A stretch of 64,000 nucleotides of DNA from Delphinus delphis (GCF_949987515.2 NC_082698.1:35143964-35207963), one strand, 5' to 3'; positions 21,160 through 33,017 are shown, numbered from the stretch's first letter. Notes: a model not told the origin generated them from the sequence alone. Translations and numbers: made by a program.

Positions 21160-24100
21160 TTAAATTCCATATATATGTGTTAGCATACGGTATTTGTCTT
21201 TTTCTTTCTGACTTACTTCACTCTGTATGACAGACTCTAGGTCTATCCACCTCATTACAAATAGCTCAATTTCGTTTCTTTTTATGGCTGAGTAATATTC
21301 CATTGTATATATGTGCCACATCTTCTTTATCCATTCCTCTGTCAATGGACACTTAGGTTGCTTCCATGTCTTGGTTATTGTAAATAGAGCTGCAGTGGAC
21401 ATTGTGGTACATGGCTCTTTTTGAATTATGGTTTTCTCAGGGTATATGCCCAGTAGTGGGATTGCTGGGTCATATGGTAGTTTTATTTTTAGTTTTTTAA
21501 GGAACCTCTATACTGTTCTCCATAGTGGCTACATCAATTTACATTCCCACCAATCGTGCAGGAGGGTTCCCTTTTCTCCACACCCTCTCCAGCATTTATT
21601 GTTTGTAGATTTTTGATGATGGCCATTCTGACTGGTGTGAGATGATATCTCATTGTAGTTCTGATTTGCATTTCTCTAATGATTAATGATGTTGAGTATT
21701 CTTTCATGTGTTTGTTGGCAATCTGTATATATTCTTTGGAGAAATGTCTATTTAGATCTTCTGCCGATTTTTGGATTGGGTTGTTTGTTTTTTTGATATT
21801 GAGCTGAATGAGATACTCATCAATTTTGGAGATTAATCCTTTGTCACTTGCTTCATTTACAAATATTTTCTCCAGTCTGAGGGTTGTCTTTTCGTCTTGT
21901 TTATGGTTTCCTTTGCTGTGCAAAAGCTTTTAAGTTTCATTAGGTCTCATTTGTTTCTTTTTGTTTTTATTTCCATTTCTGTAGGAGGTGGGTCAAAAAC
22001 GATCTTCCTGTGATTTATGTCATAGAGGGTTCTGCCTATGTTTTCATCTAAGAGTTTTATAGTGTCTGACCTTACATTTAGGTCTTTATTCCATTTTGAG
22101 TTTACTTTTCTGTATGGTGTTATGGAGTGTTCTAATTTCATTCTTTTACAGGTAGCTGTCCAGATTTCCCAGCACCACTTATTGAAGAGATTTTTCTCCA
22201 TTGTAAACCCCTGCCTCCTTCGTCATAGATTAGTTGACCATAGGTGCATGGGTTTATCCCTGGGCTTTCTATCCAGTTCCATTGATCTATATTTCTGTTT
22301 TTGTGCCAGTACCATATTGTCTTGATTACTGTAGCTTTGTAGTATAGTCTGAAGTCAGGCAGCCTGATTCCTCCAGCTCCGTTTTTCATTCCCAGGATTG
22401 CTTTGGCTATTCGGGGTCTTTTGTGTTTCCATACAAATTGTGAAATTTTTTGTTCTAGTTCTGTGAAAAATGCCAGTGGTAGTTTGATAGGGATTGCATT
22501 GAATCTGTAGATTGCTTTGGGTAGTAGAGTCATTTTCACAATGTTGCTTCTTCCAATCCAAGAACATGGTATATCTCTCCATCTGTTGGTATCATCTTTA
22601 ATTTCTTTCATCAGTGTCTTATAGTTTTCTGCATACAGGTCTTTTGTCTCCTTAGGTAGGTTTATTCCTAGGTATTTTATTCTTTATGTTGCAGTGGTAA
22701 AAGGGAGTGTTTCCTTCATTTCTCTTTCAGATTTTTCATCATTAGTGTATAGGAATGCCAGAGATTTCTGTGCATTAATTTTGTATCCTGCTACTTTACC
22801 AAATTCATTGATTATCTCTAGTAGTTTTCTGGCAGTGTCTTTAGGATCCTCTGTGTATAGGAGCATGTCATCTGCAAACAGTGAGAGCTTTACTTGTTCT
22901 TTTCCAATTTGTATTCCTTTTATTTCTTTTTCTTCTCTGATTGCTGTGGCTAAAACTTCCAAAACTATGTTGAAGAATAGTGGTGAGAGTGGACACCCTT
23001 GTCTTGTTTCTGATCTTAGAGGAAATGGTTTCAGTTTTTCACCATTGAGAACGATGTTGGCTGTAAGTTTGTCATATATGGCCTTTATTGAGGTAAGTTC
23101 CCTCTGTGTCTACTTTCTGGAGGGTTTTTATCATAAATGGGTGTTGAATTTTGCAAATGCATTTTCTGCATCTATTGAGATGGTCATATGGTTTTTCTCC
23201 TTTAATTTGTTAATATGGTTTATCACGTTGATTGATTTGTGTATATTGAAGAATCCTTGCATTCCTGGAATAAACCCCACTTGATCATGGTGTACAATCC
23301 TTTTAATGTGCTGTTGGATTCTGTTTGCTAGTATTTCGTTGAGGATTTTTGCATCTGTGTTCATCAGTGGTATTGGCCTGTAGTTTTCTATGATTATGAT
23401 GTCTTTGTCTGGTTTTGTTATCAGGGTGATGGTGGCCTCGTAGAATGAGTTTGGGAGTGTTCCTCCCTCTGCTATGTTTTGGAAGAGTTTGAGAAGGATA
23501 GGTGTTAGCTCTTCTCTAAATGTTTGATTGAATTCGACTGTGAAGCCATCTGGTTCTGGGCTTTTGTTTGTTGGAAGATTTTAAATGACAGTCTCAATTG
23601 CAGTGCCTGTGATTGGTCTGTTTATATTTTCTCTTTCTTCCCAGTTCAGTCTCAGAAGGTTGTGCTTTTCTAAGAAGTTGTCCATTTCTTCCAGGTTGTC
23701 CATTTTATTGGCATATAGTTGCTTGTAGTAATCTCTCACGATCCTTTGTATTTCTACAGTGTCAGTTGTTTCTTCTCCTTTTTCATTTCTATTGATTTGA
23801 GTCTTCTCCCTTTTTTTCTTGATGAGTCTGGCTAATGGTTTATCAATTTTGTTGATCTTCTCAAAGAACCAGCTTTTAGTTTTATTGATCTTTGCTATCA
23901 TTTCCTTCATTTCCTTTTCATTTATTTCTGATCTGATCTTTATGATTCCTTTCCTTCTGCTAAGTTAGGTTGTTTATTTGAGATGTTTCTTGCTTCTTGA
24001 AGTAGGATTGTACTGTTATAAACTTCCCTCTTAGAACTGCTTTTGCTGCATCCCATAGGTTTTGGGTCGTCGTGTTTTCATTGTCATTTGTTTCTAGGTA

Positions 24101-24909
24101 TTTTTTGATTTCCTCTTTGATTTCTTCAGTGATCTCTTGGTTATTAAGTAGTGTATTGTTTAGCCCCCATGTGTTTGTATTTTTTACAGATCTTTTCCTG
24201 TAATTGATATCTAGTCTCATAGCATTGTGGTCAGAAAAGGTACTTGATACAATTTTCTTAAATTCACCAAGGCTTGATTTGTGACCCAAGATATGATCTA
24301 TCCTGGAGAATGTTCCATGAGCACTTGAGAAGAAAGTGCATTCGGTTGTTTTCGGATGGAATGTCCTATAAATCTCAATTAAGTCCATCTTGTTTAATGT
24401 ATCATTTAAAGCTTGTGTTTCCTTATTTATTTTCATTTTGGATGATCTGTCCATTGGTGAAAGTGGGGTGTAGAAGTTCCCTACTATGATTGTGTTACTG
24501 TCGATTTCCCCTTTTATGGCTGTTAGCATTTGCCTTATGTATTGAGGTGCTCCTGTGTTTGGTGCATAAATATTTACAATTGTTATATCTTCTTCTTGGA
24601 TTGATCCCTTGATCATTATGTAGTTTCCTTCTTTGTCTCTTGTAATAGTCTTTACTTTAAAGTCTATTTTTTCTTATATGAGAATTGCTACTCCAGCTTT
24701 CTTTTGATTTCCATTTGCATGCAGTGTCTTTTTCCATCCTCTCACTTTCAGTCTGTATGTGTCCCTAGGTCTGAATTGTGTCTTTTGTAGACAGGATATA
24801 TATACAGGTCTTGTTTTTGTGTCCATTCAGCCAGTCTATGTCTTTTGGTTGGAGCATTTAATCCATTTACATTTAAGGTAATTATCAATATGTATGTTCC
24901 TATTACCAT
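21160..24909 (-). pseudogene. L1 ORF2 (endonuclease/reverse transcriptase) remnant
   Basis: The span of 3750 nt fits the family's length of about 1,250-1,280 codons. The start ATG at 24909-24907 begins MVIGTYILIITLNVNGLN. Endonuclease region: QKTQF where QETHF is expected (Glu to Lys, 24784-24782), an in-frame TAA shortly after, GNFYTPLS at 24481-24470 where GDFNTPLS is expected, then FSRIDHILG and SDHNAM retained. RT region: SIDAENAF kept, then a 1-nt deletion at 23153-23154 shifts the frame and ends it at THL; FADD is readable at 22860-22890 in another frame. The C-terminal part is readable in pieces (22611-22138, 21923-21534, 21402-21160). A 5-nt deletion near 23085-23092 is private to this copy. 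Confidence 0.93.
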
Positions 24910-24931
24910 TTCCTTAATTGTTTTGGGTTTG

Positions 24932-25831
24932 TTATTGTAGGTCTTTTTCTTCTCTTGTGTTTCCTGCCTGGAGAAGTTCCTTCAGCATTTGTTGTAAAGC
25001 TGGTTTGGTGGTTCTGAATTCTCTTAACTTTTGCTTGTATGTAAAGGTTTTAATTTCTCTGTCTAATCTGAATGAGCTCCTTGTTGTGTAGAGTAATCTT
25101 GGTTGTAGGTTTTTCCCTTTCATCACTTTAAATATGTCTTGCCACTCCCTTCTGGCTTGCAGAGTTTCTGCTGATAGATCAGCTGTTAACCTTATGGGGA
25201 TTCCCTTGTATGTTATTTGTTGTTTTTCCCTTGCTTCTTTTAATATTTTTTCTTTATGTTTAATTTTTGATAGTTTGATTATTATGTGTCTTGGCGTGTT
25301 TCTCCTTGGATTTATCCTGTATGGGACTCTCTGCGCTTCCTGGACTTAACTATTTCCTTTCCCATATTAGGGAAGTTTTCAACTATAATTTCTTCAAATA
25401 TTTTCTCAGTCCCTTTCTTTTTTCTCTTCTTCTTCTGGAACCCCTATAGTTCGAATTTTGGTGTGTTTAATATTGTCCCAGAAGTCTCTGAGACTGTCCT
25501 AATTTCTTTTCACTCTTTTTTCTTTATTCTGCTCTGCAGTAGTTATTTCCACTATTTTATCTTTCAGGTCACTTATCTGTTCTTCTGCCTCAGTTATTCT
25601 GCTATTGATTCCTTCTGGAGAATTTTATATTTCATTTATTGTGTTGTTCATCATTTTTTGTTTGCTCTTTAGTTCTTCTCGGTCCTTGTTAAACGTTTCT
25701 TGTATTTTCTCCATTCTATTTCCAGGATCTTGGATCATCTTTACTAACATTACTCTGAATTCTTTTTCAGGTAGACTGCCTATTTTCTCTTCATTTGTTA
25801 GGTCTGGTGGGTTTTTATCTTGCTCCTTCAT
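24932..25831 (-). pseudogene. L1 ORF1 (RNA-binding chaperone) remnant
   Basis: The start MKEQDKNPPDLTNEEKIG at 25831 is followed by Lys/Glu-rich coiled-coil sequence (EKIQETFNKDREELKSK). The C-terminal domain is readable at 25126-24932 (FRTTKPALQQMLKELLQAG). The 900-nt span fits the ORF1 length of about 300 codons, but the middle is broken by frame changes, so only the ends read as long frames. In a working L1 this protein trimerises and coats the L1 RNA. Confidence 0.9.
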
Positions 25832-27887
25832 CTGCTGTGTATTTCTCTGTCTTCTTATTTTGCTTCACTTACTGTGTTTGGGGGTCTCACAGCTACGAAC
25901 CTTCGTAACTCCTGTTGTTTTTGGTGTCTGCCCCCAGTGGCTAAGGCTGGTTCAGTGGGTTGTGTAGGCTTCCTGGTGGAGTGCACTGGTGCCTGTGTTT
26001 TGGTGGATGAGGCTGGATCTTGTCTTTTTGGTGGGCAGGACCGCATCTGATGGTGTGCTTTGGGGTGTCTGTGAACTTATTATGATTTTAGGCAGTCTCT
26101 CTGCTAATGGGTGGGGTTGTGTTCCTGTCTTGCTAGTTGTTTGGCATAGAGTATCCAGCACTGTAGCTTGCTGGTCATTGGGTGGATCTGGGTCATAGCA
26201 TTGAGATGGAGATTTCTGGGAGAGCTTTTGCCATTTGATATTACATGGAGCTGGGAGGTCTCTGGTGGACCAATGTCCTGAACTCGGCTCTCCCACCTCG
26301 GAAGCACAGGCCTGACACCTGGCTGGAGCACCAAGGCTCTGTCAGCCACATGGCTCAGAAGAAAAGGGAGAAAAAAGAAAGAAACAAATAAAATAAAAGT
26401 TATTAAAATAAAAAATAATTATTAAAAATTAAAAAGTAATTAAACAGAGAAAAAAGAAAGAAAGAAAGAAGAGAGCAACCAAACGAAAAACCAAATCCAC
26501 CAATGATAACAAGTGCTAAAAACTATACTAAAGCAAACAAACAAATAAGAAAAAATGGACAGACAGAACCCTAGGACAAATGGTAAAAGCAAAGCTATAC
26601 AGACAAAATCACACAAAGACGTATACACATACACACTCATATAAAGAGGAAAAGGAACAATATACGTATATTGTTGTTCCCAAAGTCCACTGCCTCAATT
26701 TTGGGATGATTCATCGTCTATTCAGGTATTCCAGAGATGCAGGGTACATCAAGTTGATTATGGAGATTTAATCTGGTGCTCCTGAGGCTGCTGGGAGAGA
26801 TTTCCCTTTCTCTTCTTTTTTTTGCACATCTGCTGGGGTTAAGCATTGAATTTGGACCCGCCTCTGTGTGTAGGTCGCCTAAGGGTGTCTGTTCCAGCCC
26901 AGACAAGATGGGGTTAAAGTAGCAGCTGATTGGAGGCTCTGGCTCACTCAGGCCAAGGAGAGGGAGGGGTACGGAATGCGGGGCGAGCCTGCAGCAGCAG
27001 AGGCCAATGTGATGTTGCAACAGCCTGAGGCATGCCGTGTGCTCTCCCTGGGAAGTTGTCCCTGGATCATGGGACCCTGGCAGTGGCTGGCTGCCCAGGC
27101 TCCCAGGAGGGGTGGTGTGGATAGTGACCTGTGCTTGCACACAGGCTTCCTGGTGGCTGCAGCTGCAGCCTTAGCATCTCATGCCAGTCTCTGGGGTCTG
27201 CACTGATAGCCGTGGCTCACGCCGGTCTCTGGAGCTCATTTAGGTGGTGCTCTGAATCCCTTCTCCTCACGCACCAGGAAACAATGGTCTCTTGCCTCTT
27301 AGGCAGGTCCAGAGTTTTTCCCAGACTCCCTCCTGGCTAGCTGTGGTGCACTAGCCCCCTTCAGGCTGTGTTCACGCAGTCAACCCCAGTCCTCTCCCTG
27401 GGATCTGACCTCCGAAGCCCGAGCCTCAGCTCCCAGCCCCCTCCTGTCCCGGCGGGTGAGCAGACAAGCCTCTCAGGCTGGTGAGTGCTGGTCAGCACCG
27501 ATCCTCTGTGTGGGAATCTCTCTGCTTTGCCCTCTGCACCCCTGTTGCTGCGCTCTCCCCCGTGGCTCCGAAGCTTCCTCCCACACCACCCCACCACCTC
27601 CCATCTCTTCCAATGAAGGGGCTTTCTAGTGTGTGGAAACTTTTCCTCCCTCACAGCTCCCTCCCAGTGGTGCAGGTCCCGTCCTTATTTGTCTGTTTTT
27701 CCTGTTTTCTTTTTTCCTACCCATGTATGTGGGGAGTTTCTTATCTTTTGAGAAGTCTGAGGTCTTCTGCCAGCATTCAGTAGGTGTTCTGTAGGAGTTG
27801 TTCCACATGTAGGTCTATTTCTGATGTATTTGGGGGAGGAAGTTCATCTGCACGCCTTGCTCTTCCGGCATCTTGAAGTTCTCCCCC
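25832..27887 (-). promoter_or_regulatory. L1 5' UTR / internal promoter region
   Basis: About 2 kb upstream of ORF1, CpG-richer than its surroundings at 26950-27650. It contains an A-rich low-complexity patch at about 26370-26470 (plus strand) and begins GGGGGAGAACTTCAAGATGC at the full-length 5' end. L1 5' UTRs carry a sense RNA polymerase II promoter and often an antisense one. Activity here is inferred only. Confidence 0.65.
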
Positions 27888-29600
27888 AAAATCTTATTTA
27901 TTTACCCATCTAGTTACCATTTCCGAAGCTCTCCTTCGTATACACCCATATTTCCATCTGGTATACTTTTCCTTGATTTTTCTTGTAGTGTGGGTGCACT
28001 GGTGATGAATTCCTTCAGCTTCTTTATTTCTGAAAACAGCTTTATTTCACTTTTGTTTTTGAAAGGTATTTTCTCTGGGTATAGAATTCTAGGTTGATGG
28101 TTTTTTCAGGTAATTTAAAGACGTTTCTCCATTGTCTTCTCACTCACGTTATTTCTGATGAGAAATCTACTGTTATTATTTTCCTTTGTACCCCTGATTT
28201 TCTCTGCATCAGTGATATTGAACAGTTTGATTTCATGACCCTTGGTGTACTTTTTAAAAATATTTTTTGTGCTTAGCGTTTGATGATGTTCTTGGATTTG
28301 TGGATTTATAATTTCCATCAAATTTGGAAATTTTGGGTCATTATCCTCAAATATTTTTCTGTCCCACCCATCCTTTGGGGACTCCAATTACACTTATATT
28401 AAATTATATTTGAATATAGATATATTACACTTATATTTGAAGTTTCCCACAGCTCATTGATGCTCTGTTCATTTTAAAATTCTCTTTTTGTTCTGTTTCA
28501 TATTGAATAGTTTCTATTGTTCTGTCTTCAAATTCACTAATTTTTTCTTCTGCAACATCTAAACTGCCATTATTTCCAACCAAAGTATTTTCATCTCACA
28601 CATTGTAGTTTTCATCTTTAGAAGCTGAACTGGAGTTTTTAAAAATATATATTTTCTAAGCCTTTATTTAACTTTTTGAACATATGGAATGTAGTTAAAA
28701 TAGCTGTTTTAATGTCCTTGTCTGCTAATTCTAACATCTGTGTCAGCTCTAGGTTGATTTTAATTAATTGTTTTTTCTCCTCATTAAGAGCCATATTTTC
28801 CTGCTTCTTTTCATGCTTGGTAGTTTTTCACTGGATGCCAGACACTGTGAGTTTTACTTTATTGGGTGCTGAATATTTTTGTATTCCTATAAATATTCTT
28901 GACCTTTTTTCCTGAGACCCAGTTAAGTTATTTAGAAATATTTTGATCCTTTTGAGTCTTGCTTTTAAGATTTGGCAGGACTGGAGCAGAGACCAGTTGA
29001 GGGCTAATTTTTCCCCGCTACAGAAATAAGTCCTTTCTGGGTACTTTACCCAATGTTCCATGAATAATGAGGTTGTCCAGTCTGGCTTGTGGGAACAGGT
29101 ACTATTCCTAGCTGTATGTGATTGTTGGGCAGTATTACCTCTAATTCTTTTGGGTGTTTCTCTCCTAGCCTCATGCAGTTTTTTCACGTGCATGCACTGA
29201 TCATTACTCAGCTGAATACTCAGAGGGGACTCTCTGAAGATGTTCAGAGTGCTCTCTGCATGCTGCTTCCTCCTCTCCAGTAAGCAGTCCTGCAAACTCC
29301 AGTTGCCTTGGTCTCTCAGACTCTCAGCCACATCCCTCAACTCAAGGATGTGAGTTGAGGGATGTGTTTCCTCACCACTGCACTGCAACCTGTGAAATTG
29401 CTCAACTCAGTGAGCCAAGGCAATCCTAGTGTTCATCTTGTTTGTTTCCCAGCTCTCACAAAACCCTTACTGCCTGGTGTTTAGTGTCTTGAAAACTGTT
29501 ATCTCATATACTCTGTCCAGTTTTTGTTTAATGTGGGAAAGTAAATCTGGTCCCTGTTACTCCATCTTGGCTAGAATCAGAAGTGCCAATCTAATCTTAA
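27888..29600 (-). mobile_element. Old L1M / HAL1-like LINE, right piece of the split element
   Basis: It continues the element left off at 20197: TTACCCATCTAGTTACCATTTCC, CCATCTGGTATACTTTTCC, CTTGTAGTGTGGGTGCACTGG, GATGAATTCCTTCAGC and CTGGGTATAGAATTCTAGG are reverse-strand L1M landmarks. It runs past ORF2 5' sequence into a region ending about TCCATCTTGGCTAGAATCAG (29560-29580). Frames are heavily decayed. Confidence 0.7.
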
Positions 29601-30655
29601 AATATTTCCAAGACACAGTTATGAGGGAGTATGCATGACTATGAATTTTCCAATGTAAAGGTCTCAAGGAGCCCTTGGCAGTCTTCTGTGGGGGAGACAA
29701 CTAATGATGATTCCAAACCTTACTCCCAGAGGACTCAGTTTCCCCATATAAGCCATCATTCTTTTGTGCTCATTCTGAGCTGGGCCTGGATGAAAGTGGT
29801 GCCCCAGCTGAGCTGCTGATTTATTTAGAAAAGGCAAATTACTGTAGATTTACTCTCTACTACCCACCTTGGGAATTTAAAGGGAATGATCATATCCAAA
29901 ACTATCAGACAACTTTGATCAGCAAAGTTCCACATCATCCTGATGTATTGAACTATAAGGATAGGAAATTCATAGGCTTCTGAGCCAAAATGAGATTCAC
30001 ATTTGATATAAATAAGAATTAGCCTGTGATTCTGCAGTTTTGTTTACTGACCTGGTGCCTCCTGCAAAAATAGAAATGTCAGTGCCTGGCAGTGGTGGAG
30101 CATATGCCAACTGGAATTGTGACCCAAAAGACCAATAAAGCACTGGCTGCACAGCCAGCTGGCAGACTGCCATTACCAATGGGAAAATCATTCCTCTGTG
30201 ATAAGACAGCGACAAATGCTTTCCCTGTGGCTGTGATTAAAGCGGGCTCTGCATTATGACAACAGTGCTTCAAGCTTCACATAGCAGTCATTTTTGCTAA
30301 ATATTCATATGCTTATTTATACTCTCCCAGGCCTTGTCTGAAATCAGGGAGTTTAAAATTTCAGGCACAAACTATTTCCCTTTTGGGGAAGAAAAATTAG
30401 TGGACACAGGAATAGAAGGGTACATTTAGGAGCTGAGAAAGTGGCGGGGGGGGGGGAATAGAATCATAGATGATTCTGTAATCAGTCTGTAGAAGAACTG
30501 TGTATTTCCTCTGCATGCTTGGTAGAAGGGAGTTGCTAGTTGTGGAGGGCATGTAAAAATGTAAGCTCCAATTCCAGGGGGACTGTATTTTTCCTAACCC
30601 AGTAACTCATAAATGTGTTTTGAAAGAATGCATAAATGAATGAATAATCTATAAA
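29601..30655. other. Unique sequence with a possible conserved non-coding element at 29880-30320
   Basis: No repeat is recognised. The 29880-30320 part has words such as ACCAATAAAGC, CCATTACCAATGGG, CTGTGATAAGACAG and GTGATTAAAGCGGGC, with balanced composition and almost no CpG. It resembles mammalian regulatory conserved elements in texture only. A run of eleven G is at 30446-30456. Confidence 0.3.
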
Positions 30656-30659
30656 AATG

Positions 30660-30778
30660 GTGCAATGTCCTCTGGGCAGAGACTAAATATTGTCTTTGTA
30701 ACCATAGTATCTAAGAAGAGTTCTTGGCACATAGAAGGAACTCAAATACATGTTTTTGGATTAGTTAATGAGTGATAA
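30660..30778 (+). mobile_element. L2 LINE 3' end
   Basis: CTCTGGGCAGAGACTAAATATTG, AACCATAGTATCTAAG, GTTCTTGGCACATAGAAGG and AACTCAAATACATGTTTTTG follow the L2 3' end. Confidence 0.6.
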
Positions 30779-30782
30779 AATG

Positions 30783-30876
30783 AAGGGAGGAAGGGAGAGA
30801 GGGAGGAAGGGAAGGAGGAAGGAAAGAAGGAAGGAAGGAAGGAAGGAAGGAAGGAAAAAAGGAAGGAAGGAAGGAA
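30783..30876. repeat. GGAA/GGGA purine tract
   Basis: A 94-nt strand consisting only of purines and dominated by GGAA and GAAGG units, with nine or more tandem GGAA copies in the core. Open frames through it translate to Arg-Lys-Glu-Gly or Ser-Phe-Leu-Pro repeats and are artefacts. Confidence 0.95.
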
Positions 30877-31210
30877 GTGGTTTGAGAACAGACAGCTGGC
30901 CTGGCCACCCCACTTCCCAGGACAAGTGCACCTGGCTGCCAAGAAGCAGCTTTGTTTGTCTTCTACAGGTGTTTATTACACCTGCTTTGGGGCCATTAAA
31001 TTTCAGACCTTTATGGTGAGCCTCTCCACAATTTGTTAGCCCTTCATAACTTACAAAACATCTGAAGGGTTTGTAGGTGGTACTGGTCACTAGGAAAATT
31101 CAGTATTTTACCTTGGGAGGGACCTCTACCCTCTGAGCTGGCCTTCTGATTCTGTCACCCCAGCCCCTCTTGTACCCTCCCCTAGATGGGGATGCGGTGT
31201 ATGTGTATTA
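30877..31210. other. Unique sequence, no feature recognised
   Basis: Short unique stretch between two purine tracts. No gene or repeat is recognised. Confidence 0.45.
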
Positions 31211-31270
31211 GAGGGAGAGGGAAAGAGGGAGGGAGGGAGGGAAGAAGAGAGAGAGAAAAGAGAGAGAGAG
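31211..31270. repeat. GA-rich purine tract
   Basis: Sixty nucleotides of pure purine (GAGGGA, GGGA and AGAG units). It lies 334 bp after the GGAA tract on the same strand. Confidence 0.93.
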
Positions 31271-31559
31271 GTGTGTGATGCTGGAAGACAGCTTCCCTGT
31301 GTGTCCTCTGGCCTCCCACCTGTCAGCATCTTTGGCCTCCACATGCCCTTTCACATTCACATGGAGCTCTGTTCCTGCTTATGTCAACATAAGAGCTTAT
31401 GGGCTTAAGGCTTCATGGGTTGAAATGAATACTGAAAGTTTATGTATGGCACCTTGGCAGGATTATGGAAGGGGAATATGGGAATTTAATCCCCCATTAA
31501 ATGGTCCCCAATAAAATAAATGGAAAAAAATCCCTCTAGGTTCTTCCTGTGTGTAATAA

Positions 31560-31740
31560 ACTAGGGACTAGTCTGAAAATCAAGAGCTTTGGTGCCCATC
31601 TCATCTCTGCCTCCAGCTCACTGTGTAGATGTGGGCAAGTCTCTCCTCTCTTGGCCCCGATTGGTCATCTGGGTGATGGGAAGTTTGAGCTATAGGGTCT
31701 CCAGAGTCCTTCCTGGCTGTGGCACTCCCTTAATTCTAAG
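31560..31740 (+). mobile_element. MIR
   Basis: GACTAGTCTGAAAATCAAGAGC, CTCACTGTGTAGATGTGGGC, AAGTCTCTCCTCTC and GGTCATCTGGGTGATGGG are in MIR order; diverged. Confidence 0.6.
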
Positions 31741-32673
31741 CATGCCCTGACCATGCCCTCACTGCTCCAAGAGGAGCTTGAGATGGAGGACACTGGGTAG
31801 CCACTGTGCGCAAGTTATGCCTGTTTGTTTCTGTCAAGCTTGGCACTTTAGGGAGCGAAAAGGATAACTTGGTAGATGTCAGAGGCACAAGAACTATGGA
31901 ATAGAGTACTCAGCCCTGGAGCCACAGCCCTTTGAGACCATAAGAGTGCATCCTGCTTGATGAACCCCAGTCCCTCCCACTGTGGACACTAATAATCTTT
32001 ACTCTGCACATCAGCCTTAGTCAGTCCCTAAGCCAAGGTGGGGATTATCCTGGTATAGATACAACATCTGGTATGACTCTTGGATAATAATTAAAATGAT
32101 GATGTATCCATTTGAATCCACATCCACAAACTTAGGAATGCCAGAAATATCACATTTCTGTATTTTATTTAAAATAATATTAAATCTAACTCAAAGTCCA
32201 CATCTTACAAACTAATGGGAAATCTTAGTTGTTACGGAGCCTCCATCCTGATTGCCTTTGGCTAAAATGTTCCTGGGTCTTCCAACAGCAGAGCATCAGC
32301 ACAACCTCTCTGCTAACTGATTGACTGGTTACTGCTAAGAGCTTCTTTGTCCCAGTCCAAATGGTCCCCCATATCTGGCATATCTGTGGCCAACCATGGT
32401 AATCTATGATGAGATTGGAGTCAGTCTGCTAGGGCCCAGCCTCCCTAGGGCACCGTGCAGTCATTCCCCCTAATAATTGCCACCTCTTGGGATTCTGCCA
32501 GAGAGCAGAATAAGGGTTGCCACTCTTCACAAGTCCTGAAGATCTCAATCCTCTTCTCTGGAAGAAAGCTCTCTTTCCTCTTATCCTCAAGTCATTCCCC
32601 ACTCTCTCCTTCCCTCCCAGGAACATCTATTTAATGAGTTTAGGTACTTAAAACTAGGAGACACTTTAAATTA
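31741..32673. other. Unique sequence, no feature recognised
   Basis: About 0.9 kb without recognised gene or repeat. Confidence 0.45.
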
Positions 32674-32685
32674 TTTCTGCTTTAG

Positions 32686-33017
32686 ATACAACAAACTAGT
32701 GAATATAACAACAACAACAAAAAAAACAGACTCACAGATATGGAGGACAAACTAGTGGTTACCAGTCAGGAGAGGGAAAGAGGGAAGGGCAAGATTGGAG
32801 AAGGGGATTAAGAGGTACAAACTATTATGTGTAAAATAAGCTACAAAGATATATTATACAATACAAAGAATATAGCCAATATTCTATAATAACTATAAAT
32901 GGAGCATAAACTTTAAAATGGTGAATTACTATATTGTACACCTATAACTTCTATAATATCATATATGAACTATACTTCAATAAAAAATATATATATATAT
33001 TTATTTTAAAAATCCTT
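32686..33017 (+). mobile_element. 5'-truncated L1, 3' UTR only
   Basis: ACAACAAACTAGTGAATATAAC, CAGACTCACAGATATGG, ACAAACTAGTGGTTACCAG and TGTACACCTATAACTTC are the L1 3' UTR landmarks also seen at 60500-60600. The tail is AT-rich. A 12-bp target-site duplication, TTTCTGCTTTAG, flanks it at 32674-32685 and 33018-33029. Confidence 0.88.

Larger units (their letters stand above)
20198..27887 (-). mobile_element. Composite L1 insertion: full-length L1 + 118-bp tail + poly(A) + second L1 3' end
   Basis: Read on the minus strand, the order is: L1 5' UTR to 3' UTR (27887-20808), 118 bp of non-L1 sequence with AATAAA, 15 A, a second L1 3' end (20674-20202), and a short A tail (20201-20196). The bounding repeats AAAACCTTATTT (20186-20197) and AAAATCTTATTT (27888-27899) differ at one base, and the older L1M continues across them. 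One retrotransposition of a read-through transcript explains this best: the L1 transcript ran through its flank into a downstream L1 and used that L1's poly(A) site. Two successive insertions at one site are less likely, because the inner junction at 20674/20675 has no matching duplicate at 27888. Confidence 0.7.
20808..27887 (-). mobile_element. Full-length L1 LINE (about 7.1 kb), inactive
   Basis: The order on the minus strand is 5' UTR (27887-25832), ORF1 remnant (25831-24932), 22-nt spacer, ORF2 remnant (24909-21160) and 3' UTR (21159-20808). The 5' terminus is GGGGGAGAACTTCAAGATGC, a typical full-length start, immediately followed by the target-site duplicate. ORF1 and ORF2 both carry stops and frameshifts, so it cannot encode its own machinery. 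The 3' UTR lacks the terminal segment present in the other L1s here. Confidence 0.9.

Noticed and set aside
21160..24909. Active L1 ORF2 gene
   Set aside because: Stops, frameshifts and loss of endonuclease motif residues rule out a working protein, both here and at 36582-40341.
30783..30876. CRISPR-like or coding tandem repeat
   Set aside because: Pure purine microsatellite without spacers. The Lys-Glu-Arg-rich translations are artefacts.
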